Below, one piece after another: positions 24,366 to 30,548 of a stretch of 30,548 nt of DNA (its first letter is position 1; each line of letters starts with the position of its first letter). The DNA is from Anaerolineae bacterium (GTDB lineage: Bacteria > Chloroflexota > Anaerolineae > JAFGEY01): NCBI GenBank assembly GCA_016929775.1, contig JAFGIE010000128.1, positions 1 to 30,548 on the forward strand, in the 5' to 3' direction. Below the pieces are notes generated by a model. It made no database searches and was not told where the DNA came from. It saw only the letters and a program-made list of their open reading frames with translations. Both the position numbers and the translations under genes were made by a program.

Positions 24366-25421
24366 TCAGCCAGGCGCGCGGGTGCGCCGGGAGAGAAGCG
24401 CAAGGACGGCAAGAACCATCACCCCAAGGCCCGCGATGGCGATCAGCTTGTAGAGCGGGGGCGAGACGATCAGGGCGAGCGCCCCAAACAGGGCGCAGAA
24501 GCCCCAGTAGATCAGCACGACCTGCCACTGCTTCAGCCCCAGATCGTACAGCCGGAGGTGGAGATGGCCCCGGTCGCCGGCGTTCATGGATCGCCCGTGC
24601 CGCCAACGGTCAAAGATCTGCCAGGCGACGTCGACGGCGGGAATGCCCATCACCAGAGAAACGGTCGCGACGCGCGCGCCGGCGACGAGCGAGAGCGTGC
24701 CGATCAGGTAGCCGAGGGTCACCGCCCCGCTGCCGAGAAAGATGCGCCCCGGCAGGTTGAAGGGCATGAATCCGAGCACGGTGCCCAGCAGCGCGAGCGG
24801 CAGCAGCGCCGGTCCATACTGCCCGACGCGCAGCATGTGGATCACCATCACGGCTGCCGCGATCGCCGCCACGCCGGCGCAGAGCCCGTTCAGTCCGTCC
24901 ATAAAGTTCACGGTGTTCATCATGCCCATGAGCCAGAACAGGGTCAGGCCCCAGACGAGCAAGGTCGGGAACTCGAACAGCTCGCCGGTAAAGGGATTGC
25001 GCACGTGCTTGATGAACACCAGCCCGGCGATGGCGACAACCGAGACGACGAGCTGAGCCAGGTACTGCGGCTTGGACGACAGCTCATAACGGTCGTCGAG
25101 GAACCCAAAGAGGCCAATCACCGCCGTGCCGACCAGCACGGCGCTCAGCCGCGTCATCTCATTCGGGTCGGGCCCCTCAGGCGAGGGGGGCAGCCAACGG
25201 CGCACGGCGAGCGAGATCAGCACCCCGCCAACCACGCCGCCCAGGATGGCGACGCCGCCCAGCTTGGAGATGTTGCCGACGTGCCTGCGCCGCCCGCCGG
25301 GGCGGGCGACGATGTTCAGCCGCTGCCCGAGATAGATGCCCAGCGGCGAGAGGCCCAGCGACAGGCCGAGCGACGTCACAAAGACGACCAGATACGCGAT
25401 CAACCCAGGTTCTCCATCCAC
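24366..25421 (-). CDS. WecA/MraY-family polyprenyl-phosphate glycosyl-1-phosphate transferase
   Basis: A 351-residue integral membrane enzyme with about 10-11 helices. It transfers a HexNAc-1-phosphate from a UDP-sugar to undecaprenyl phosphate, starting a cell-surface glycan. Family motifs: 'RRRHVGNISKLGGVAILGG' (substrate-binding loop), 'GFLDDRYEL' (catalytic Asp pair), 'NFMDGLNGL', and 'GDRGHLHLRLYDLGL' near the C-terminus. The last normally reads HLHHRL; here the second His of the pair is Leu. WecA/TagO-like is more likely than MraY because of that C-terminal loop. Start is GTG 25421 or TTG 25403; the TTG overlaps the upstream stop by 4 bp and has GGAG at 8-9 nt, so it may be the real one. 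Confidence 0.88.
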   Translation of the reverse strand: MDGEPGLIAYLVVFVTSLGLSLGLSPLGIYLGQRLNIVARPGGRRRHVGNISKLGGVAILGGVVGGVLISLAVRRWLPPSPEGPDPNEMTRLSAVLVGTAVIGLFGFLDDRYELSSKPQYLAQLVVSVVAIAGLVFIKHVRNPFTGELFEFPTLLVWGLTLFWLMGMMNTVNFMDGLNGLCAGVAAIAAAVMVIHMLRVGQYGPALLPLALLGTVLGFMPFNLPGRIFLGSGAVTLGYLIGTLSLVAGARVATVSLVMGIPAVDVAWQIFDRWRHGRSMNAGDRGHLHLRLYDLGLKQWQVVLIYWGFCALFGALALIVSPPLYKLIAIAGLGVMVLAVLALLSRRTRAPG

Positions 25422-26308
25422 CCACTCAGCCGGTCATAGTTCGCCAGGTGCACGTCGGCGCCGCCATCCGGTTCCGGGATCGCCGTCACTTCGCGCCCGT
25501 CAAAGAGCCGCAGCCAGGCCAACAGCTGCTCGCGCCCGGGCGCAGCGCCCTGCGCATAGTCGGACTCTAGAAAGCCGTTGTGACTGTCGGTCCCGTTCCA
25601 CGGGGGGACGACGGTCGAGAGGTGGACGTGCCGGGCATAGGGCGCCAGCTCGCGCGTCGCCGCCATGACCTGCGAGTAGACGTCCTCGCCCGGCGCCCGC
25701 GCCGCCATCTCGGCATACAGATGCCCGACGTCCACGCACAGGCCCGCCCCGCGCTCGCCCATGGCGCGGAACACGCTTTAGGGCAGAAAGCCGACGTCGA
25801 TCACCTCGGTCCGGTCCTCAGGATCGTAAGCGGCAAAGTCGTACGCGGGCAGGTTCTCGGGCAGCAGCTCCAGGTCCCGCGCGCGCGCGTACGCCGCCAG
25901 CGCCAGCACCTCGTCGATCGCGCGGCGGTTCGCCTCCCGGGCGGGCGTGGCGCGATCCTGGCGAAACGTGCGTCCCCCCCGGATCCCCCAGTTGCGGGTC
26001 GAGCCGGGATGGATCACGACGTAGGCCATGCCTTCAGCGGCTGCTACGTCGACGATGCGCGCAAACAACGCCGCCGACGCGCGCCGCACCCCATCGTCCG
26101 CCGTCGCCAGGTTGGGCATCAGCCCGTCGTCGAGCGCGGTCGAAGCGTGCAGCCCAGCGCGGACGCCGTGCGCGCGCAGCCAGGCATAGAGCGGCAGGTA
26201 TTCGTCGCCCCGCCGCAGGTCATAGTAGACCTCGACGTGGGCAATGGCGCGCCCCGCGCACAGCTTGGCCCGCCAGTTGACCGGTCCGACCTTGATCCCG
26301 AGCTGCAC
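25400..26308 (-). pseudogene. xylose-isomerase-like TIM-barrel (AP endonuclease 2 family) gene with in-frame stop
   Basis: A single 303-codon frame runs from GTG 26308 to TGA 25400 and is broken only by one TAA at 25780-25778. Upstream part: 'QLGIKVGPVNW', 'LHASTALDDG', 'VVIHPGSTRNWG', 'LELLPENLPAYD'. Downstream part: 'GLCVDVGHLYAEM', 'ARHVHLSTVVPPWNGTD', 'FLESDYAQG'. Together they form a normal sugar-phosphate isomerase/epimerase-like barrel with His/Glu/Asp metal ligands. Sequence reads naturally across the stop (GFLP-stop-SVFRAMG); a single GAA- or CAA-to-TAA change would explain it. The first start is GTG 26308, 1 bp after the NUDIX stop, with GGGGGA upstream. It could be a recent nonsense mutation or a sequence error; the alternative is two split peptides. 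Confidence 0.75.
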
Positions 26309-26309
26309 T

Positions 26310-26825
26310 TCAGCGATCCCCCGCAAAGGCAATCCGCAGCCGGTCGTCGTTGTCGTACCAGTAGCGCGCAAAAAAGGGCGCCGCATCCTCGGTCCGCGCG
26401 GCGATCCGCGCCAGCAGGACGGGGATGTCCTCCACCAAGGCATAGTCCTCGAGCCGCGACAAGGGAACCCACTCGAGCTTTCCCTCGGCGGAGGGCACGG
26501 TGTCGCGCGAGTCGCTGCGCGCGCTAAAGACGGCGAGCATGATGCCAGTCGTGGCGCCCGCGTCGATGTTGATCAGCCCCTCGAAGCGCAGGTCGCGCAC
26601 CGCGAGCCCGGTTTCCTCGTAGGTCTCGCGCCACGCGGCAGCATACACGTCCTCATCGGGCTCGACGTGCCCGCCCACGCCGTTGTAGCGGTCCGCCCAG
26701 ATACGCTTGTCCGGCGCGCCCTTGAGCAAGAGCACGTCGCCGCCGTTGCGCACGAACACCAACACGCGGGGGATCACGGTGTAGCGCCCCGCACTCGCCT
26801 GTACGCCCTGCTCGGAACGTCCCAT
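26310..26825 (-). CDS. NUDIX hydrolase (MutT-like)
   Basis: A 171-residue NUDIX hydrolase. The NUDIX box is intact: GGHVEPDEDVYAAAWRETYE followed by ETGL, fitting GX5EX7REUXEEXGU. It would hydrolyse a nucleoside diphosphate linked to another group, for example oxidised dNTPs; the actual substrate is unknown. The N-terminal strand 'PRVLVFVRNGGDVLLLKGAPDKRIW' is typical of MutT-type proteins. ATG 26825 lies 23 bp downstream of the penicillin-binding protein gene. The presence of Maf in the same operon suggests a nucleotide-sanitation theme. Confidence 0.9.
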   Translation of the reverse strand: MGRSEQGVQASAGRYTVIPRVLVFVRNGGDVLLLKGAPDKRIWADRYNGVGGHVEPDEDVYAAAWRETYEETGLAVRDLRFEGLINIDAGATTGIMLAVFSARSDSRDTVPSAEGKLEWVPLSRLEDYALVEDIPVLLARIAARTEDAAPFFARYWYDNDDRLRIAFAGDR

Positions 26826-26848
26826 GTCTACCGATCCCGTCCAGCGTC

Positions 26849-29059
26849 CTAGTCGCCCTGCCCCTCGACCTCAGGGACCTCTTGCTCGACGCCATAGTAG
26901 GCTGCCGCAACCAGCCGAAAGAGGGGGGCGGCATAGGTCGTGCCCTCGCCCACGTTCTCGATCATGGCGACGATCGCGATCTCGGGCTCTTCGGCGGGCA
27001 GATAGCCGACGAACCACGAGTGCGGCAGCTCGCCCTCGTTCTGCGCGGTGCCGGTCTTGCCCGCCACGGTATACGGAAAGTCGACAAAGCGATGCGTCGC
27101 CGTGCCGCCCCGCTTGGTCGTGACCCCCACCATCCCGGTGCGGATCGCCTGCAGCGTGTCCGCCGTGATCGGCAGCCGGCCCACGACGTCGGGCTGGAAC
27201 GGGATCTCGGGTTCCTCGCCCGCCGCGGCGACCCGGCTCACGATCTGGGGCCGATAGAGCGTCCCCCCATTGGCTACTGCGGCGACCATGCGCGCCATCT
27301 GGAGCGGCGTGACGAGGAGAAAGCCCTGCCCGATCGCGAGGTTGACGTTGTCGCCGGTGGACCACCCATCGCCGTAGACCTGGCGCTTCCAGGCGTCGTC
27401 GGGCACCAGCCCGCTCGCCTCGCCGAGGGCATCCCAGTCGCCGTCGGGGACCCGTCCGATGCCGGTCGGCGCGCCAAAGCCAAAGGAACGCGCATAGCTG
27501 GGCAGCGCGTCGCGGTCGATAAAGCTCAGGTCATAGCCGACCTGGTAAAAGGCCACGTCGCACGAGAAGGTGAGGGCATCGACGAGCTGGACCGTGCCGT
27601 GCCCGCTCTTGAGCCAGCACGTCATGGGCCAACCCAGCTTGTCCCACGAACCAGGGCAGGAGTAGGTCTGCGTCGGGCCGACGCCGCCGCGCTCCATGAG
27701 CGTGCCCATGGTCACGATCTTGAAGGTCGAGCCCGCCGGGTACTGCCCCTGGATGGCGCGATTGAGCTGGGGGCGCGACGGATCGTTGACCAAGGCTGAC
27801 CAGGCCACAGGGTCGATCCCATCGGCAAAGAGGGTGATGTCAAAGCGGGGCCACGTCGCCAGGGCCAACACGCGCCCGTCGCGCACGTCCATGACGACGA
27901 CGGCGCCCTTGCGTTCGCCAAGCAGCTCCTCGACCTGCTTCTGAAAGCCATGCTCGAAGGTCAAGTAGACGCTGCGCGCCGGGACGGCGTCGCGGCGCGC
28001 CAGGGTGCGCACCAACTGGCCCTCGCGGGTCAGGATCGTCAGTACGCCGCCCCGCTGCCCTGCCAGGTAGGGCTCGCCCCACGCCTCGATCCCGGTTCGC
28101 CCGACCAGCTCGTCGCCGGTGTAGCCGAGCGCGCGCCAGTCCTCCAGTTCCTCCGCCGGGATCTTGCCCATAAAGCCGATCACGTGCGGCGCCACGATGG
28201 GCTCGGTGTAGGCGCGCACCGCCTTGGGACGGAGCACGACGCCCGCCGCCTTGCTCAAAAAGTCATAGTGCTCGTGGCTCGCCTCGACCGAGATGTCGGC
28301 GATGGGGATGAACCAGGTGGCAGGCTGCCCCTCGTACACAGCCTTGATCTCAGACTGGGGGAGGTCCAACACGACCGAGAGGCGCGATAGGAGCGCGGGT
28401 TCGTCCTCGATCTGGCCCGGCACCACGCCTACGGTGACCAGCTCGCCCTTGACCGCCAGGCCCTTGCCCTGGACGTCATAGATGTTGGCCCGGATCGCGC
28501 CGCTGGACTGCATGTTGAGGACGTTGTCGCCCTCGAGCCCGGGCAGGATGCAGGCTCGCGACCAGTCAACGCGCCACTCCGCCCCATCCCACACCATGGG
28601 CAGCTCGTTGTCGACGCGAAAGGCGCCGACAAAGCTCGTCTCCCACTCGGCGCTGTACGCAGCGCGCGCCCGCGCCCCTTCCTGGAGGACGGCATACAAC
28701 GTAGGCTGGAGGGCGATCAGGGTGCTGGTGCTCGCCGCCTGCTCGTGTACGCGGACGAACTCGTCGAGCGGGGTCGAGGTGCGTGACTCGGTCGAGCAGA
28801 GCGCGTACATGGCTTCATAGTCGCGCTCTGCCCAGGCGGCAAGGTAGGCGGCGGCGGTCTCGTGCGCCGGCGTCGTGACGGGCGTGGTCGTCGCCGTCGC
28901 AGTGGGGAGGACGGCGATGGTCGGCGCCGGGGTAGGGTTGCAGGCGGCAAGGAGCAGCGCGAGCAGCGACGCGATCCGGCAGGCGTGGTGCGCGATCGCC
29001 GCGCCCCCTCGCCGCGCGATCGCGCGATCGGGTCTCACAGGGTCACGCGCGCCAGTCAT
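26849..29059 (-). CDS. lipoprotein class B penicillin-binding protein (transpeptidase)
   Basis: A 736-residue peptidoglycan D,D-transpeptidase. The N-terminus has a lipobox, LLAAC with C40 as the lipidated residue, followed by a Thr/Pro-rich linker. A MecA_N/NTF2-like domain (about 70-180) and a PBP dimerisation domain follow ('GQIEDEPALLSRL', 'YTEPIVAPHVIGFMGKI', 'GRTGIEAWGEPYLAG'). The transpeptidase domain has S444 in AGSTFK, S499-C-D501 as the SxN-type motif and K668TGT671. It acts outside the membrane in wall synthesis. ATG 29059 is preceded by GGAGAGG and overlaps the maf stop by 17 bp; a GTG at 29038 is a weaker alternative. Being a lipoprotein rather than having an N-terminal transmembrane helix is less usual for class B proteins but is known in PBP2a-like groups. 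Confidence 0.93.
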   Translation of the reverse strand: MTGARDPVRPDRAIARRGGAAIAHHACRIASLLALLLAACNPTPAPTIAVLPTATATTTPVTTPAHETAAAYLAAWAERDYEAMYALCSTESRTSTPLDEFVRVHEQAASTSTLIALQPTLYAVLQEGARARAAYSAEWETSFVGAFRVDNELPMVWDGAEWRVDWSRACILPGLEGDNVLNMQSSGAIRANIYDVQGKGLAVKGELVTVGVVPGQIEDEPALLSRLSVVLDLPQSEIKAVYEGQPATWFIPIADISVEASHEHYDFLSKAAGVVLRPKAVRAYTEPIVAPHVIGFMGKIPAEELEDWRALGYTGDELVGRTGIEAWGEPYLAGQRGGVLTILTREGQLVRTLARRDAVPARSVYLTFEHGFQKQVEELLGERKGAVVVMDVRDGRVLALATWPRFDITLFADGIDPVAWSALVNDPSRPQLNRAIQGQYPAGSTFKIVTMGTLMERGGVGPTQTYSCPGSWDKLGWPMTCWLKSGHGTVQLVDALTFSCDVAFYQVGYDLSFIDRDALPSYARSFGFGAPTGIGRVPDGDWDALGEASGLVPDDAWKRQVYGDGWSTGDNVNLAIGQGFLLVTPLQMARMVAAVANGGTLYRPQIVSRVAAAGEEPEIPFQPDVVGRLPITADTLQAIRTGMVGVTTKRGGTATHRFVDFPYTVAGKTGTAQNEGELPHSWFVGYLPAEEPEIAIVAMIENVGEGTTYAAPLFRLVAAAYYGVEQEVPEVEGQGD

Positions 29060-29690
29060 AGTCCACGTCCTCTCCGCCACAGCAGGGCACGCCGGTCAGG
29101 GCGGTACATGCGGCGGCGACCGGCACAGGGGGGACGATGCCGACCTGCGCCAGCATACCGGTCAGGGCGCAGAGGGGCAAGCCCATCACGCTGGCATAGC
29201 AGCCCCGCATGCGCGCCACGGGGCGATAAGACCCATTCTGGATGGCGTACGCCCCCGCCTTGTCGAGCGGGTCGCCCGAGGCCACATAGGCTGCGATCTC
29301 GTCGTCGGTGTAGGCGCGCATCCAGACGGTGCTGGCAGAGACGGTGGTGCGCGGCTCCCCGTGTGCCGGGTGTACGGTCACCCCGCTGCACACCTCGTGC
29401 GGGCGGTCGCGCAGGCGGCGCAGCATGTCCGCCGCTTCGCTTGGCCCCGCCGGCTTGCCCAGGATCTGCCCCTCGAGGATCACGATCGTGTCAGCGCCGA
29501 TCACGACGGCATGCGGATAGCGCGCGGTGACGGCGCGCGCCTTTTCGCGGCTGAGCCGTGCGACAAGGGCGCGCGGCGGCTCGCCCTCTCCGTTGCGCTC
29601 GTCGATGTCGGCGACGTGGATCTCGAAGGGCAGGCCCAGTGCGTCCATGAATTCGCGCCTGCGCGGCGAGGCGGAGGCCAAGATAAGCAC
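29043..29690 (-). CDS. maf: Maf-family nucleoside triphosphate pyrophosphatase
   Basis: A 215-residue Maf/HAM1-like protein that hydrolyses modified or canonical NTPs (dTTP/UTP or m7GTP classes) and has been linked to septum control. Motifs: 'LASASPRRREFM' at the N-terminus, 'VIGADTIVILEGQILGKP', and 'DKAGAYAIQNGS' in the C-terminal half. A C-terminal tail of about 20 residues with Cys-Cys ('VPCCGGED') extends beyond the usual end. The start is the second of two close GTGs (29690), since AGAGAGGG is 7 nt upstream of it; GTG 29696 is the alternative. It is the first gene of the operon driven from 29725-29753. Confidence 0.92.
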   Translation of the reverse strand: MLILASASPRRREFMDALGLPFEIHVADIDERNGEGEPPRALVARLSREKARAVTARYPHAVVIGADTIVILEGQILGKPAGPSEAADMLRRLRDRPHEVCSGVTVHPAHGEPRTTVSASTVWMRAYTDDEIAAYVASGDPLDKAGAYAIQNGSYRPVARMRGCYASVMGLPLCALTGMLAQVGIVPPVPVAAACTALTGVPCCGGEDVDYDWRA

Positions 29691-29724
29691 AGTCACTCCC
29701 TCTCTGACACAAGGTCCGCGCGCC

Positions 29725-29753
29725 ATTATAGCGGCATGTGGGTGAGAGGGCAA
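29725..29753 (-). promoter_or_regulatory. promoter of the maf-PBP operon
   Basis: On the minus strand TTGCCC (-35, 29753-29748) and TATAAT (-10, 29730-29725) are spaced by 17 bp. It points left to maf with a leader of about 30 nt. It is divergent from the tRNA promoter, with 11 bp between the two -35 boxes. Confidence 0.72.
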
Positions 29754-29764
29754 GTATTCTGTCT

Positions 29765-29793
29765 TTGACAATGCCGGGCCTTTGCGCTATAAT
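29765..29793 (+). promoter_or_regulatory. consensus sigma70 promoter of tRNA-Pro
   Basis: Perfect hexamers TTGACA (29765-29770) and TATAAT (29788-29793) with an ideal 17-bp spacer, as expected of a strong stable-RNA promoter. The tRNA begins 12 bp after the -10 box. Confidence 0.9.
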
Positions 29794-29804
29794 CGCTCCC
29801 AGTA

Positions 29805-29881
29805 CGGGGCATAGCGCAGTTGGCTAGCGTGCACGGTTTGGGTCCGTGAGGTCCCCGGTTCGAGTCCGGGTGCCCCGACCA
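29805..29881 (+). tRNA. tRNA-Pro(UGG): tRNA-Pro (anticodon UGG)
   Basis: A 77-nt cloverleaf. Acceptor stem CGGGGCA (29805-29811) pairs with TGCCCCG (29871-29877). The D stem is GCGC/GCGT, the anticodon stem CACGG/CCGTG, and the anticodon loop TTTGGGT (29837-29843) carries TGG at 29839-29841. The T arm is CCCGG-TTCGAGT-CCGGG. The discriminator is A and the CCA tail is encoded. No intron. Confidence 0.98.
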
Positions 29882-29882
29882 G

Positions 29883-29914
29883 AGCGCATCCTCCACGTGG
29901 AGGGTGCGCTTTTT
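29883..29914 (+). terminator. rho-independent terminator after tRNA-Pro
   Basis: Arms 29883-29895 and 29898-29910 form a 12-13 bp stem (one G-U wobble) with a tight ACGT loop, followed by TTTTT at 29910-29914. It begins right after the tRNA CCA end. Confidence 0.92.
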
Positions 29915-29965
29915 GGTGCACGGCGAGCATCCCCGACCGCACGCATGCCCGTCCCGCGCAAAGGC

Positions 29966-29994
29966 TTGCAGCGCTTGCGAGGGTGTGTTATGAT
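29966..29994 (+). promoter_or_regulatory. promoter of the small membrane protein gene
   Basis: TTGCAG (-35, 29966-29971) and TATGAT (-10, 29989-29994) with a 17-bp spacer. Predicted transcription from about 30001, 36 nt before the start codon. Confidence 0.65.
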
Positions 29995-30036
29995 CAAGGT
30001 ATGTGCAGGGAACTGGGGGGAACAAAGGAGAGAGCG

Positions 30037-30348
30037 ATGGCGCGGACAAGTGACGAGATCATGGACAAGCTGGGATCCCAGTCCTTCCAGGCAATGCTCA
30101 CCGAGCAGCCGACGGAAGCGCTGCAAGAGGTGCAGGGCTTGCTGGATAGGCTGTCACAGGAACAGCGGTACCGGATCATGCTGACGATCGTGATCACGCT
30201 CGGGACGATCCTGGCGTTGGTGATCGTGGGCGGCGTGGTCGTGAGCGTGGTCGTGGACGAGGCGTCGGCGGGGTGGCTCGCCTCCTTGGGCACGGGCGCC
30301 CTGGGCGGACTGATCGGCCTGCTGGGCGGGGCCAAGGTCAACGAGTAG
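30037..30348 (+). CDS. small membrane protein with soluble N-terminal segment, unknown function
   Basis: A 103-residue protein. The first 45 residues are polar and helical ('MDKLGSQSFQAMLTEQ', 'EALQEVQGLLDRLSQEQ'). A strong membrane helix follows ('IMLTIVITLGTILALVIVGGVVVSVVV'), then a Gly-rich C-terminal hydrophobic segment ('LGTGALGGLIGLLGG'). I do not recognise a family. ATG 30037 follows AAAGGAG with ideal spacing; an upstream in-frame ATG (29983) would start before the predicted transcription start. It is a single-gene unit. Confidence 0.75.
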   Translation: MARTSDEIMDKLGSQSFQAMLTEQPTEALQEVQGLLDRLSQEQRYRIMLTIVITLGTILALVIVGGVVVSVVVDEASAGWLASLGTGALGGLIGLLGGAKVNE

Positions 30349-30401
30349 CAGTTCCGACACAGATACGTTCCGTCTTGCCGCGCAGCAGGGCCAGTTCACC
30401 G

Positions 30402-30437
30402 GAAATGGTTGCGACAAGTTACCATTTCGGGTATAAT
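30402..30437 (+). promoter_or_regulatory. promoter with embedded inverted-repeat operator
   Basis: TTGCGA (-35, 30409-30414) and TATAAT (-10, 30432-30437) with a 17-bp spacer. The perfect arms GAAATGGT (30402-30409) and ACCATTTC (30421-30428), separated by 11 bp, cover the -35 box and most of the spacer. A repressor bound there would block RNA polymerase. The first transcribed base is expected at or next to the A of the ATG at 30444. Confidence 0.7.
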
Positions 30438-30443
30438 AGCCGC

Positions 30444-30548
30444 ATGGAATATCGAGATCTACTCCGCATTGTCGGCGAAGAGCCCGTATTTGAGACGGGG
30501 CTGCTCCTCTCGGGTGCGGTTGACCCAGCGGACGTCCGCCGCCAGCTC
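30444..30548 (+). CDS. partial gene: N-terminus of a probable AbiEi-like winged-helix antitoxin
   Basis: Only the first 35 codons are in the window; the frame stays open at the edge. The sequence 'MEYRDLLRIVGEEPVFETGL' continuing 'LLSGAVDPADVRRQL' fits an N-terminal winged-helix of the AbiEi antitoxin type (type IV toxin-antitoxin): a helix, a 'VFETGLLL' segment and a helix with 'RRQL' that would lead into the wing. No ribosome binding site exists because the -10 box ends 6 bp before the ATG. AbiEi proteins repress their own promoter through inverted repeats, in line with the operator seen here. The assignment is tentative with so few residues; another winged-helix regulator is the main alternative. 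Confidence 0.5.
   Translation, partial: MEYRDLLRIVGEEPVFETGLLLSGAVDPADVRRQL

Noticed and set aside
1..30548. CRISPR arrays, insertion sequences, prophage or integrase genes
   Set aside because: I saw no regularly spaced direct repeats, no transposase or integrase motifs and no duplicated tRNA 3' end that would mark an attachment site.

Overview
The window looks like a chromosomal segment of a GC-rich bacterium, most probably a member of the Chloroflexota. That assignment is inference. It rests on the secreted protein with FGYP-type repeats, the codon and GC character, the fused nucleotidyltransferase-phosphohexomutase, and the mix of ordinary bacterial housekeeping genes with an energy-converting hydrogenase. 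Promoters are easy to read: most are sigma70-like hexamer pairs with 16-17 bp spacers.

Layout. (1) 1-5635, plus strand: a promoter drives an Hsp20 small heat-shock protein and a Lon protease. A 447-bp gene-poor stretch follows, then a PHP-phosphoesterase/AlbA_2 fusion protein and a DUF503 (YlxP-like) protein. A strong GC hairpin at 5582-5612 separates this block from the convergent operon. (2) 5636-15074, minus strand: a compact 12-gene operon for a membrane-bound group 4 [NiFe]-hydrogenase related to complex I. In transcription order it encodes an MbhD-like and a second small membrane subunit, NuoK-like, three antiporter-like subunits (NuoL-, NuoM-, NuoN-like), NuoA-like, small subunit, NuoC-like, [NiFe] large subunit, NuoH-like and a two-cluster ferredoxin-like NuoI subunit. 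No NADH-oxidising module (NuoEFG) is present. All Ni-binding cysteines and the Fe-S cysteines of the small subunit are kept, so I read it as a ferredoxin-linked, ion-pumping hydrogenase rather than true complex I. Its promoter lies at the 3' end of the upstream gene, and the leader carries a perfect inverted repeat. (3) 15238-20504: a second PHP-domain protein (minus) and a GlmU-like/GlmM-like fusion enzyme (plus) are fired from back-to-back promoters. A decayed metallo-beta-lactamase fragment and a secreted repeat protein follow.

(4) 20526-29690, minus strand: a probable nine-gene operon starting from a promoter at 29725-29753. It encodes Maf, a lipoprotein class B penicillin-binding protein, a NUDIX hydrolase, a TIM-barrel isomerase-like gene broken by one in-frame TAA, a WecA/MraY-family glycosyl-1-phosphate transferase, an ABC-F ATPase, CoaE, a tandem GNAT protein and a small membrane protein. 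The theme is cell-envelope building, nucleotide clean-up and translation support. (5) 29765-30548, plus strand: tRNA-Pro(UGG) with a consensus promoter and a rho-independent terminator, a small membrane protein, and the first 35 codons of a probable AbiEi-like antitoxin whose message looks leaderless and whose promoter contains an inverted repeat.

The most interesting signals are the hydrogenase operon (with 27-residue tandem repeats in the lateral-helix region of its NuoL-like subunit and a large subunit ending right after the last Ni-binding motif), the degenerate nucleotidyltransferase loop in the sugar-phosphate fusion enzyme, the PHP-AlbA_2 fusion, the single-stop TIM-barrel pseudogene and the leaderless, operator-bearing antitoxin-like gene at the right edge.
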